A DNA stretch of 46,230 bases from Oceanicaulis sp. (GTDB taxonomy: Bacteria; Pseudomonadota; Alphaproteobacteria; Caulobacterales; Maricaulaceae), in the NCBI GenBank assembly GCA_028280165.1, contig JANQMI010000163.1, positions 1 through 46,230 of the forward strand, given 5' to 3'. The position numbers and the translations under genes are program-made. Each line of letters begins with the position of its first letter. Positions within the stretch are counted from its first letter, which is position 1. The notes beneath the pieces are model-generated. The model did no database searches, had not been told where the DNA came from, and saw nothing but the letters and a program-made list of their open reading frames with translations. Below, piece after piece: positions 27,162-35,581 of this stretch.

Positions 27162-28340
27162 ATGATTGCTCAAATCGGTGCGGTCACCATGATCAACCTG
27201 CGCTCCATCCCGCAACGGTGGGGCATGTCGCTGGCAACTATTTTCTCCATCGCGCTCGTCGTTGTTGTGTTGCTGGGCTTTCTGTCCATGGCCAATGGCT
27301 TTCGCGCCACGATCCAGGGGTCAGGCTCAGATGACATTGCGATCATGTTGAGATCGGGCTCGCAGGCCGAGCTGAACTCTGGCTTTGGCCGCGATACGGT
27401 GCGCCTTATCGAAACCGCGCCCGGCATTGCTCGGACCGCTGATGACCGTCCGCTGCTCTCCTCTGAGCTCTACGTCATTGTTGATGGCCGCCGCCGCGCC
27501 AGTGGAACCGATGCCAATATGCCCTTGCGCGGAGTGGGCGCAGAAGCGGCGAACCTGCGCGACGGCTTTACCCTCACGGCGGGCCGTATGTTTGCCGAGG
27601 GCTCGAATGAGCTGGTGGTGGGCGAAGGCGTTATCCGGGAATATGAGGGCTTTGACCTGGGCCAGACGATCCGCCTGGGGCAAAACGAATGGACCGTTGT
27701 GGGGTTGTTTTCCACCGGAGGTTCGGTGTTCGATTCTGAAATCTGGGCAGATATCGGCGTCATCCAGAATCTCTACCAACGCAACAACACCTTCCAGTCG
27801 ATCCGGGTCCGGCTGGATAATGCCGAAGCGATCGAGACCTTGCGCAGCTATGTCGAGGATGAGCCGCGCCTGGACCTCGATGTGAGCAATGAGCGCGAGT
27901 ATTTCGCCCAGAGCATGGGGGGCACTCAGGACCTCATCATGTTTGTCGGCTGGCCGTTGGCGGTCATCATGGCGGTTGGTGCCTTCGCAGGTGCCTGGAA
28001 TGCCATGTATGCGTCGGTGGATGCGCGCCTGCGCGAGATCGCCACTTTGCGCGCGATTGGCTTTGCGGGCTTCCCGGCCTTTGTCGGCACGATGACGGAA
28101 TCGGTTCTGCTCGCCCTGATTGGCGGCCTGATCGGCGCGTTATTCACCTATCTGGTGTTTAACGGGATCAGCGCCTCGACGCTGGGCGGTGCGTCCTTCA
28201 CCCAGGTGGTGTTTTCCTTTGCGGTGACACCCGCGTCCATCATTGCAGGCATGATCCTGGCGCTCGTCGTGGGCTTTTTCGGGGGCTTCGTGCCGGCGAT
28301 CCGGGCCGCGAACGCGCCCTTGCTGGCCGTTCACGGCTAG
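27162..28340 (+). CDS. ABC transporter permease (FtsX/MacB family) 2
   Basis: 'IPQRWGMSLATIFSIALVVVVLLGFLSMANGF', C-terminal 'RLREIATLRAIGFAGFPAFVGTMTESVLLALIGG'. Confidence 0.93.
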   Translation: MIAQIGAVTMINLRSIPQRWGMSLATIFSIALVVVVLLGFLSMANGFRATIQGSGSDDIAIMLRSGSQAELNSGFGRDTVRLIETAPGIARTADDRPLLSSELYVIVDGRRRASGTDANMPLRGVGAEAANLRDGFTLTAGRMFAEGSNELVVGEGVIREYEGFDLGQTIRLGQNEWTVVGLFSTGGSVFDSEIWADIGVIQNLYQRNNTFQSIRVRLDNAEAIETLRSYVEDEPRLDLDVSNEREYFAQSMGGTQDLIMFVGWPLAVIMAVGAFAGAWNAMYASVDARLREIATLRAIGFAGFPAFVGTMTESVLLALIGGLIGALFTYLVFNGISASTLGGASFTQVVFSFAVTPASIIAGMILALVVGFFGGFVPAIRAANAPLLAVHG

Positions 28341-29473
28341 GCGAGGGCCTGTTCCAGGTCGGCCAAAAGATCATCCACATCTTCCAGGCCGATGGACAAG
28401 CGCAGGAGCGCGCCTTCGCCCTGCCAGGGCACGGCGGTGCGTTTCAGCTGGCGGTCGCAGGGCAGGACCAGGCTCTCATACCCGCCCCAGGAAAAGCCTA
28501 TCCCGAATAGCTGCAGCCGTTCGGCGATGGCCTCACCGTCGCGTGCTGAAACCCCGTCGAGGACAAAGGAGAAGCATCCCGCCGGGCCTGAAAAGTCGCG
28601 CGTGTAAAGCGCATGGTCCGGGTGGCTTGCCAACGCGGGGTGGAGCACGCGGGCGATTTTGGGGTGGCCTTCCAGGCGTTCAGCCAAGATAAGCGCGTTG
28701 CGGCCCGACCGCTCCAGCCGCATGGCCAGGGTCCGTAACCCCCGAAGGGCCAGGAAGCCATCATCAGGGGACATGTGCTGGCCATACAGGCTCGCGCGAT
28801 CCTTCAGCGTGTCGGCATTCACCCCGCGTGCCACAACCGCTCCCCCGAGGAAATCGGAATGCCCGCCGACATATTTGGTCAGGGATTGGGCGGCAAAATC
28901 GACGCCCAGGGCCAGCGGATTCATCAGCAGACCGGCAGACCAGGTGTCGTCAATCGCAGTTTTAACGCCGTGCGCCTGGGCGACGCGGCAAATCGCCGGG
29001 ATGTCCTGAATCTCGAAAGTGAGTGACCCCGGGGATTCCAGCAAGATGGCGCGGGTCTGATCGGTGATCAGATCAGCGATGTCCTCACCAATGCGCGGAT
29101 CATAATAGATCGGCGTCACCCCCAGGCGCGGCAGCTCTTCGTTACAGAAACGGCGCACCGGCGAATAGACGGTGTCAGAGACCAACACCTCACCAGGGCC
29201 CTCTATGGCGGAGCGGATCGCCAGGATCACCGCGGCGAGCCCGGAGGAGGCGAGGGCGCAATGATCGGCCTCATAAAGCCCGCACAAGGCCTCGCGCAGC
29301 TCCCCATTTGGGGCCATGCCGCCACGGGCATAGTGCCGACGTGGAGGCGTCGGGTTGTAAAGCTCAGCCGTTGTGGGCGCGAGGACAGTCGAGGCGCGCT
29401 CTACCGGAGCGTTGACGAGGCCCTTGTCATCCTTGGGGCGACCGGCATGGATCAGTCGAGTTTCGCGTTTCAT
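28337..29473 (-). CDS. metC: Cystathionine beta-lyase (Cys/Met metabolism PLP enzyme)
   Basis: Start re-assigned to MKRETRLIHAGRPKDDKG; 'HCALASSGLAAVILAIRSA', PLP Lys region 'DFAAQSLTKYVGGHSDFLGG'. Confidence 0.92.
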   Translation of the reverse strand: MKRETRLIHAGRPKDDKGLVNAPVERASTVLAPTTAELYNPTPPRRHYARGGMAPNGELREALCGLYEADHCALASSGLAAVILAIRSAIEGPGEVLVSDTVYSPVRRFCNEELPRLGVTPIYYDPRIGEDIADLITDQTRAILLESPGSLTFEIQDIPAICRVAQAHGVKTAIDDTWSAGLLMNPLALGVDFAAQSLTKYVGGHSDFLGGAVVARGVNADTLKDRASLYGQHMSPDDGFLALRGLRTLAMRLERSGRNALILAERLEGHPKIARVLHPALASHPDHALYTRDFSGPAGCFSFVLDGVSARDGEAIAERLQLFGIGFSWGGYESLVLPCDRQLKRTAVPWQGEGALLRLSIGLEDVDDLLADLEQALA

Positions 29474-29537
29474 GTCGACGCAGCAACCACACTTGGCTAA
29501 ACCGGACAAGGCATGAGCAAGCAATTTCAGTGAATTC

Positions 29538-30599
29538 GTGAGCGTGACCCAGGTATTCGATCTTTTCGCACCCCGTAAGCTGGCCCGAACCGTGTCGGCC
29601 TTTGCGCTCGGGTTTGCGGCTTCGCAGAGCGATATCGATGCGATGGGCTCGAAACTGTCGCAGATTGAGGCGCGCGGCGTTCTGACGTGCGGGATCGATA
29701 CCGGATTGGTGGGGTTTGCCAATCAAGACGATAGCGGAGTCTGGTCCGGCTTTGAGATCGATTTGTGCCACGCCTATGCCGCCGCGCTATTGGGCGATGC
29801 ACAGCGCGTTCAGTTCGTCACGCTAACCACCGCAGAGCGTTTTGACGCGGTGATTGAGGGCCGGGTCGATATATTGCTGCGCAACACCAGCTGGACGTTC
29901 GCGCGCGATGCCAGCCTTCCGGTCGCCTTTGCCGGGACGTATTATTTTGATGGCCAGGGCTTTCTGGTACCGGCCGATCTGGGGATTACCAGTGCGCGTG
30001 AATTGGACGGCGCTCGGGTTTGCGTGCAACCAGAAACGACCACCGCGCTCAATCTATCTGACTTTGCCGACGCCTATCAGGTCAACTTCCAGACCGTCTT
30101 CGTCGAGACGCCCGCGGGTGGGTTGGACGCCTATCTGGCGGGCTCCTGTGACGCCTTTACCAGCGATGTCTCTGCGCTCGCGGGCTTGCGGGCCGCGCTG
30201 GATGATCGAGATGCACATGCCATCCTGGCCGATGTGATTTCCAAAGAGCCCTTAGGGCCGGTGGTCGCCGGTGAAGACCGCGTTTTCGCCGAAGCCGTTG
30301 AATGGATCCTCCACGCTTTGATTGCGGCGGAGGAATTTGGTCTCACTGCGGACAGAGCCCCAACAGCTTTGGATGCTCCACATAGCCCTGAAGTCGCGCG
30401 CTTGCTCGGCGCAGAGGGGGCATTGGGCGAGGGGCTGGGTCTGGATGCTGAATTTGCGCTGCGCGCGATCACGGCCCGGGGCCATTATGGCGAGATCTTT
30501 GAGCGCAATATCGGGTCGCAGAGCGAGTTGGGGCTGGCCCGCGGGCTCAACGCCCAGTGGACCGAAGGCGGGTTGATGTATGCCCCGCCTTTCCGATAG
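29538..30599 (+). CDS. Amino-acid ABC transporter substrate-binding protein (AapJ/BztA-like), orphan
   Basis: 'LSQIEARGVLTCGIDTGLVGFANQDDSGVWSGFEIDLCHAYAAALLGDAQRVQFVTLTTAERFDAVIEGRVDILLRNTSWTFARD' is AapJ-like; no permease/ATPase beside it. Confidence 0.88.
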   Translation: MSVTQVFDLFAPRKLARTVSAFALGFAASQSDIDAMGSKLSQIEARGVLTCGIDTGLVGFANQDDSGVWSGFEIDLCHAYAAALLGDAQRVQFVTLTTAERFDAVIEGRVDILLRNTSWTFARDASLPVAFAGTYYFDGQGFLVPADLGITSARELDGARVCVQPETTTALNLSDFADAYQVNFQTVFVETPAGGLDAYLAGSCDAFTSDVSALAGLRAALDDRDAHAILADVISKEPLGPVVAGEDRVFAEAVEWILHALIAAEEFGLTADRAPTALDAPHSPEVARLLGAEGALGEGLGLDAEFALRAITARGHYGEIFERNIGSQSELGLARGLNAQWTEGGLMYAPPFR

Positions 30600-30617
30600 C
30601 GCCGTGTTTGCCTCGTC

Positions 30618-31622
30618 TCAGTCGAGCCAAGGCGGTAGGGGCAGCCCTTTTTCTTTCAGAAATTCGGGATTGTAGAGCTTGGATTGATAGCGCGAGCCAT
30701 GGTCACACAATATGGTGACGATGGTGTGGCCGGGTCCCAGCTTGCGCGCCATACGCACCGCGCCTGCGATATTCACGCCTGCAGAGCCGCCCAGGCACAG
30801 GCCTTCGTCCTGGACCAGATCATAGAGGATTTCTAAGGCTTCCTCGTCGGGGATGCGAAAGGCTTCGTCGATCTGAGCCTCTTCCAGATTGCCGGTGATC
30901 CGGCTTTGGCCGATGCCTTCAGTGATCGAATTGCCTTCGGCTTTCAGTTCGCCATGGGCGTAATAGCCATAGAGGGCCGCCCCGCCGGGATCCGCCAAGC
31001 CGATCTGGACGCCAGGATTCTTCGCTTTCAGCGCGTCGGATACGCCGGCAATGGTGCCCCCTGACCCCACCGCAGCCACAAAGGCATCGACCTTGCCGCC
31101 GGTCTGGTCCCAGATTTCCGGCCCCGTCGTTGCTGCATGCGCGCGGCGGTTGGCGGTGTTGTCAAACTGGTTGGCCCAGATCGCCCCATGGGGTTCGCTT
31201 TGATTGAGCTCTTCGGCCAAGGTGCCGGAATAGCGCGCATAGTGGTTTGGATTTTTATAGGGCACGGCGTCGACCATAATCAGCTCAGCCCCCATCAGCT
31301 TAATCGCGTCGGCTTTTTCCTTGGATTGGGTGCGCGGGAACACAATCACGACCCTATAGCCGAGCGCGCGACCGACCATCGCCAGGCCAATACCGGTATT
31401 GCCGGCCGTGCCTTCAACAATGGTTCCCCCAGGCTTTAGAGCGCCGGACGCCTCAGCTTCCCGCACGATGCCCAATGCGGCCCGATCCTTCACCGATCCA
31501 CCCGGGTTGAGGAATTCCGCCTTGCCGAGGATTTCGCAACCGGTTTCGTCCGACAGCTTGTTGAGGCGCAAAAGCGGCGTGTTTCCAATCAGATCGATGA
31601 CGCTGTGGGCGGGGGCGGCCAT
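30618..31622 (-). CDS. cysK: Cysteine synthase A (O-acetylserine sulfhydrylase)
   Basis: 'IGNTPLLRLNKLSDETGCEILGKAEFLNPGGSVKDRAAL', 'TAGNTGIGLAMVGRALGY', 'VGSGGTIAGVSDALK'. Confidence 0.94.
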   Translation of the reverse strand: MAAPAHSVIDLIGNTPLLRLNKLSDETGCEILGKAEFLNPGGSVKDRAALGIVREAEASGALKPGGTIVEGTAGNTGIGLAMVGRALGYRVVIVFPRTQSKEKADAIKLMGAELIMVDAVPYKNPNHYARYSGTLAEELNQSEPHGAIWANQFDNTANRRAHAATTGPEIWDQTGGKVDAFVAAVGSGGTIAGVSDALKAKNPGVQIGLADPGGAALYGYYAHGELKAEGNSITEGIGQSRITGNLEEAQIDEAFRIPDEEALEILYDLVQDEGLCLGGSAGVNIAGAVRMARKLGPGHTIVTILCDHGSRYQSKLYNPEFLKEKGLPLPPWLD

Positions 31623-31705
31623 GGCGAACTCCTGTTCAGTGCTGAGGGCAAGCTATGCGTCGCGGACCGTGGGTGCAACGCAGCGCCGCTGAAATATCAG
31701 GCTTG

Positions 31706-31735
31706 TGATCCATATTTGCCTGTTCTGCGTAGATA
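31706..31735 (+). promoter_or_regulatory. Candidate ECF (RpoE/ECF11-type) promoter upstream of the chrR-like gene
   Basis: TGATCC (31706-31711), 18-nt spacer, TAGATA (31730-31735); resembles the TGATC-type -35 element I recall for Rhodobacter RpoE. Confidence 0.45.
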
Positions 31736-31741
31736 TCCACA

Positions 31742-32401
31742 ATGAAACAGTTCAACTCTCATACGCTTGATGATGGCTGGATGCTGGATGCTGCCTCTGG
31801 CGCTGCGCCGCGCGCCGTGCGCGTGCTCGCTGCGTGCCAAAGCGCGATCCGAGCTGATGTCCATGCGCGCTACAACGCGGCTGAAACCGCGTTTGGGGCA
31901 TTATTGGAGACATCGCCGACGGCAACGCTGTCCTCAAATGCGCTCGACGCGGTTCTGTCGCGGATCAGCGACGAGCCTGAGGCCCGCGATGTCGATGCGG
32001 TCCGCCATGATCCTGTCATGCCGGCCGCGCTGCAGCGTGAAATCCATCGTTCGCTTCACAAGACTTGGCGTCGCCGTATTGGTGGCCACAGCGAGATCGT
32101 GCTCGACAGCTTGTCCGAGCCAGGTGTGAAGGCGCGCCTTTTGTCCATTCCTCCCGGCAAAGGCGCGCCTGAACACGGTCATGAGGGTGAAGAAATTACT
32201 CTGGTCCTGTCTGGATCCTTCCATGACGGCCGGGATCGCTTTGCGCGCGGGGATGCCTGCCATGCTGGACCGAATCTGGTGCACACGCCTCGGGTCGACA
32301 GTGAAGAGACTTGCATCTGCTTTGCCGTGGAATTGGGTGAGCTGAAGCCGACCCATCCGGCTTTGGCCTGGGCCAGCCGCGTCTTCGGGCCAATTATGTA
32401 A
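31742..32401 (+). CDS. ChrR-type anti-sigma factor / cupin domain protein
   Basis: N-terminal ASD-like helical region, C-terminal cupin 'PPGKGAPEHGHEGEEITLVLSGSFHDGRDRFARGDACHAGPNLVHTPRVDSEETCICFAV'. Confidence 0.85.
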   Translation: MKQFNSHTLDDGWMLDAASGAAPRAVRVLAACQSAIRADVHARYNAAETAFGALLETSPTATLSSNALDAVLSRISDEPEARDVDAVRHDPVMPAALQREIHRSLHKTWRRRIGGHSEIVLDSLSEPGVKARLLSIPPGKGAPEHGHEGEEITLVLSGSFHDGRDRFARGDACHAGPNLVHTPRVDSEETCICFAVELGELKPTHPALAWASRVFGPIM

Positions 32402-32452
32402 TCACGTATCGGCGTCAATGCGCCGGTCTTTGCCACATGAAACGGGTATGCC

Positions 32453-33133
32453 ATGCTTCGCATCGCCGCCATTCTGTTTGCCGCTTTGACGCTGACCCCG
32501 GCCGCAAGCGCGGACATCGCGCCTTTGCCGCGCGATGGGGAGCGCATTGCCTTTGACGTGTTCCGCCAGGGCGACACCCGCTTTGGCATCCATGAGGTCG
32601 AGTTCCGCCGCGATGGGGCAGATCTGATTGCTGAGGTGAGCATTCGCCTGCGCGCCGGTCTCGGTCCGGTCACGGTGTTTCGTTACGAGCATGACTCCGT
32701 CGAACGCTGGCGTGACGGAGCGCTCATGGGCTTGTCAGGTCGCACGCTCAAGGACGGTGAAGTCTTCGAAGTCCAAGCCCGCTTCGACGGCATGGTGATT
32801 GATGTCGATGGCAAGGATCCAGAGCTGAACACCGTCGATCTTATGCTCGACCCGGCCATCCTGACCTCGTCGCACTGGCGCGGCTATCCCACAGATATGG
32901 CCCAGCTGCTCAACACAGAGCACGGCACGCTCATGGACACCGAGGTGACCTATCTGGGCAAAAAGGAAATTGAAGGCGATGGCGGCACGATACTGGTGGA
33001 CCATTATCGTCTGGCGAGCTCGCTGACTGTAGATCTCTATTACGACCAGAACGGGCGTTGGGCCGGGTGCGAGTTTGAAGCGCGCGGCCAGAGCGTGCGC
33101 TATGTGCGCCGCGAAAACCCGGCCGATATCTAA
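32453..33133 (+). CDS. Exported protein of unknown function (resembles DUF6134)
   Basis: Signal peptide MLRIAAILFAALTLTPAASAD; 'FDVFRQGDTRFGIHEVEFRRDGADLIAEVSIRLRAGLGPVTVFRYEHDSVERW'. Confidence 0.7.
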   Translation: MLRIAAILFAALTLTPAASADIAPLPRDGERIAFDVFRQGDTRFGIHEVEFRRDGADLIAEVSIRLRAGLGPVTVFRYEHDSVERWRDGALMGLSGRTLKDGEVFEVQARFDGMVIDVDGKDPELNTVDLMLDPAILTSSHWRGYPTDMAQLLNTEHGTLMDTEVTYLGKKEIEGDGGTILVDHYRLASSLTVDLYYDQNGRWAGCEFEARGQSVRYVRRENPADI

Positions 33134-34680
33134 TGGCGACGCTTCGTCTGGTGCTCGGCGATCAGTTGACCGCCGAGCTTGCGAGCCTGCGTGATTATCG
33201 CACGGGCGATAAGGTGTTGATGGCCGAGGTGGCCGAAGAAGCCACCTATGTGCGTCATCACAAAAAGAAGATCGCTTTTCTCTTCTCTGCCATGCGCCAC
33301 TTCGCGGAAGACTTGCGCTCTCGTCAGATGGATGTGGCCTACACAAGCATTGACGACGAGGCGAATGCCGGCTCGCTGGACGGTGAAGTGGCGCGCGCCC
33401 TTCACGGTGAAAGTTTTGATCGCGTTGTTGTGGTGGAGGCCGGTGAGTACCGCTTGCGTGAAGCCATGAAGGGGTGGGCTGAGCGTTTCGGCATACCGGT
33501 CGAGATCCGCCGCGATGATCGTTTTATCGCCAGCCAGGACCGGTTTGACGCCTGGGCGCAGGGCCGCAAGCGCCTGACCATGGAGTATTTCTACCGTGAG
33601 CTGCGCCGGGAAACCGGCCTTTTGATGGACGGTGATGACCCCGCCGGCGGCCAGTGGAATTTCGACCATGACAACCGGAAAAAGCTACCGTCCGATATCA
33701 CCATCCCAGACCGCGCTCGCATTCATCCTGACGCCATTACCGAGGACGTGTTGCGCTTGGTCGAAGACCGATTTGGCGATCATTTCGGCGATCTCGATGA
33801 CTTTTGGTATGCGGTGACCGTCGATGACGCGCAAGCCCATCTTGATTGGTTTATTGACCAGGCCTTGCCGCGCTTTGGAGATTATCAGGATGCCATGAAG
33901 CTGGGGGAGGCCTTCCTCTTCCATTCGGTTCTGTCGGCCTACATCAATGCTGGCCTGCTGGACCCGATGAGCGTTTGCCGCCGCGCAGAACAGGCGTGGA
34001 CGGAGGGCAAAGCTCCCTTAAACGCCGTGGAAGGCTTTGTGCGCCAGATCCTGGGATGGCGGGAATATGTGCGCGGTATCTATTTCCGCTATATGCCGGA
34101 CTATCTGCAGCGCAATGCGCTGAACGCGCACCGCCCGCTTCCGGATTTCTACTGGACGGCCAACACCAAAATGGCCTGCGTGCGCGATGCGGTACTAACC
34201 ACAAAACGCCATGCCTATGCACACCATATTCAGCGTTTGATGGTGACAGGCAATTTTGCGCTGATTGCCGGGATTGATCCGGCCCCGGTCAATGACTGGT
34301 ATTTGTCGGTCTATGCCGATGCGTATGAATGGGTTGAAGCGCCAAACACCCACGGCATGGCCTTGTTCGCTGATGGTGGATTGATGGCGACGAAACCTTA
34401 TGCATCGTCAGGAGCTTATATCAATAAGATGAGTGATAGCTGTAAGTCCTGCAGCTATGCCGTAACGAAGAAGAACGGGCCGCAAGCCTGTCCGTTCAAC
34501 TATCTGTACTGGAATTTCCTGATCGAGAACGAAGACAGTCTGCGCGGCAATCATCGTCTGGGCATGATTTATAAATCGCTCGACCGGATGGGGGAGGAAA
34601 AAAGACACGCGGTGCATGCAGATTCTCAGCGTTTCTTCGCGGAGATCGGCATCGCTGAACCCAAGGAGAAAGCCTCGTGA
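33133..34680 (+). CDS. Deoxyribodipyrimidine photolyase-related protein (FeS-BCP / bacterial (6-4) photolyase family)
   Basis: 'TLRLVLGDQLTAELASLRDY', 'GWREYVRGIYFRYMPDYLQRNAL', 'HHIQRLMVTGNFALIAGIDPAPVNDWYLSVYADAYEWVEAPNTHGMALFADGG', C-terminal cysteines 'SCKSCSYAVTKKNGPQACPFNYLYW'. Confidence 0.95.
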   Translation: MATLRLVLGDQLTAELASLRDYRTGDKVLMAEVAEEATYVRHHKKKIAFLFSAMRHFAEDLRSRQMDVAYTSIDDEANAGSLDGEVARALHGESFDRVVVVEAGEYRLREAMKGWAERFGIPVEIRRDDRFIASQDRFDAWAQGRKRLTMEYFYRELRRETGLLMDGDDPAGGQWNFDHDNRKKLPSDITIPDRARIHPDAITEDVLRLVEDRFGDHFGDLDDFWYAVTVDDAQAHLDWFIDQALPRFGDYQDAMKLGEAFLFHSVLSAYINAGLLDPMSVCRRAEQAWTEGKAPLNAVEGFVRQILGWREYVRGIYFRYMPDYLQRNALNAHRPLPDFYWTANTKMACVRDAVLTTKRHAYAHHIQRLMVTGNFALIAGIDPAPVNDWYLSVYADAYEWVEAPNTHGMALFADGGLMATKPYASSGAYINKMSDSCKSCSYAVTKKNGPQACPFNYLYWNFLIENEDSLRGNHRLGMIYKSLDRMGEEKRHAVHADSQRFFAEIGIAEPKEKAS

Positions 34681-35465
34681 CAACCCCCCGTGTCGCAACA
34701 CCCCAGGACGGCATCGCCTGGATCACAGGTGCCAGTTCTGGCATTGGCGCAGCATTGACGCGCCGCCTCGTGGCCCAAGGTTGGCGCGTTGCCATCTCCG
34801 CCCGCAGCGCTGAGAAGCTGACCGCGCTCGCCGCAGAGGCACCGGACCGGATTATTCCGGCTCCTGTGGACATCTCTGACGCCGATGCGGTGGCTTCGGT
34901 GGTGGACAGGTTGGAAGCCGACCATGGGCCGATTGCACAGGCCGTCCTGAATGCTGGGATTTACATCACCATTGATGCCGCCGACCCGAAGTTTGAGGAC
35001 TATGCCAAGACCTTTGATGTGAACTTGAAAGGCACGGCCGCCTGCATCACCGCGCTCACCCCGCGCATGACGGCGCGCCGGTTCGGCCAGATCGCGATCG
35101 TGTCCTCGGCGACGGCTTTTGGCGGGATGCCGACCGCGTCGGCCTATGGTGCGACAAAGGCGGCGCTCGTGAATATGGCCGAATGCTTGCGCATTGAATT
35201 GCACCGCTATGGCGTTCTGATCCAATGCATCACGCCGGGTTTTGTGGAAACCCCGGCCCAGGACGATAACGCCTTTCCCAAACCCTTTATGGTGACCGCA
35301 GACACCGCGGCCGAGCGCATTGCGTCGGGCATGCAGTCCACGCGATTTGAGGTGACATTCCCGCGCCGTTTCACATGGATGCTCAAAGCGATCTACGCCT
35401 TGCCACGGGCCTGGCATATCCCACTGGTGCGAAAGCAAACCGGCTCGGGCAAGCCGGTGGAGTAG
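34677..35465 (+). CDS. Short-chain dehydrogenase/reductase
   Basis: 'AWITGASSGIGAALTRRLVAQGWRVAISARS', 'VLNAGIYI', 'SAYGATKAALVNMAECLRIEL'; start overlaps photolyase stop. Confidence 0.92.
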   Translation: MTTPRVATPQDGIAWITGASSGIGAALTRRLVAQGWRVAISARSAEKLTALAAEAPDRIIPAPVDISDADAVASVVDRLEADHGPIAQAVLNAGIYITIDAADPKFEDYAKTFDVNLKGTAACITALTPRMTARRFGQIAIVSSATAFGGMPTASAYGATKAALVNMAECLRIELHRYGVLIQCITPGFVETPAQDDNAFPKPFMVTADTAAERIASGMQSTRFEVTFPRRFTWMLKAIYALPRAWHIPLVRKQTGSGKPVE

Positions 35466-35481
35466 GGGGCTTCCCTCCACC

Positions 35482-35570
35482 GCTCTTCCCCGGCGAAGGC
35501 CGGGGCCCAGGGCCATCAAGCGCTGAGTTTTTCATCTCCTGGGTCCCGGCCTTCGCCGGGAAAGAGAGCG
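35482..35570. repeat. ~87-bp palindromic intergenic repeat, copy 3
   Basis: GCTCTTCCCCGGCGAAGGCCGGGGCCCAGGGCC...CTCCTGGGTCCCGGCCTTCGCCGGGAAAGAGAGC; lies between convergent SDR and CFA synthase genes. Confidence 0.9.
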
Positions 35571-35581
35571 ACGGGGCTGAA

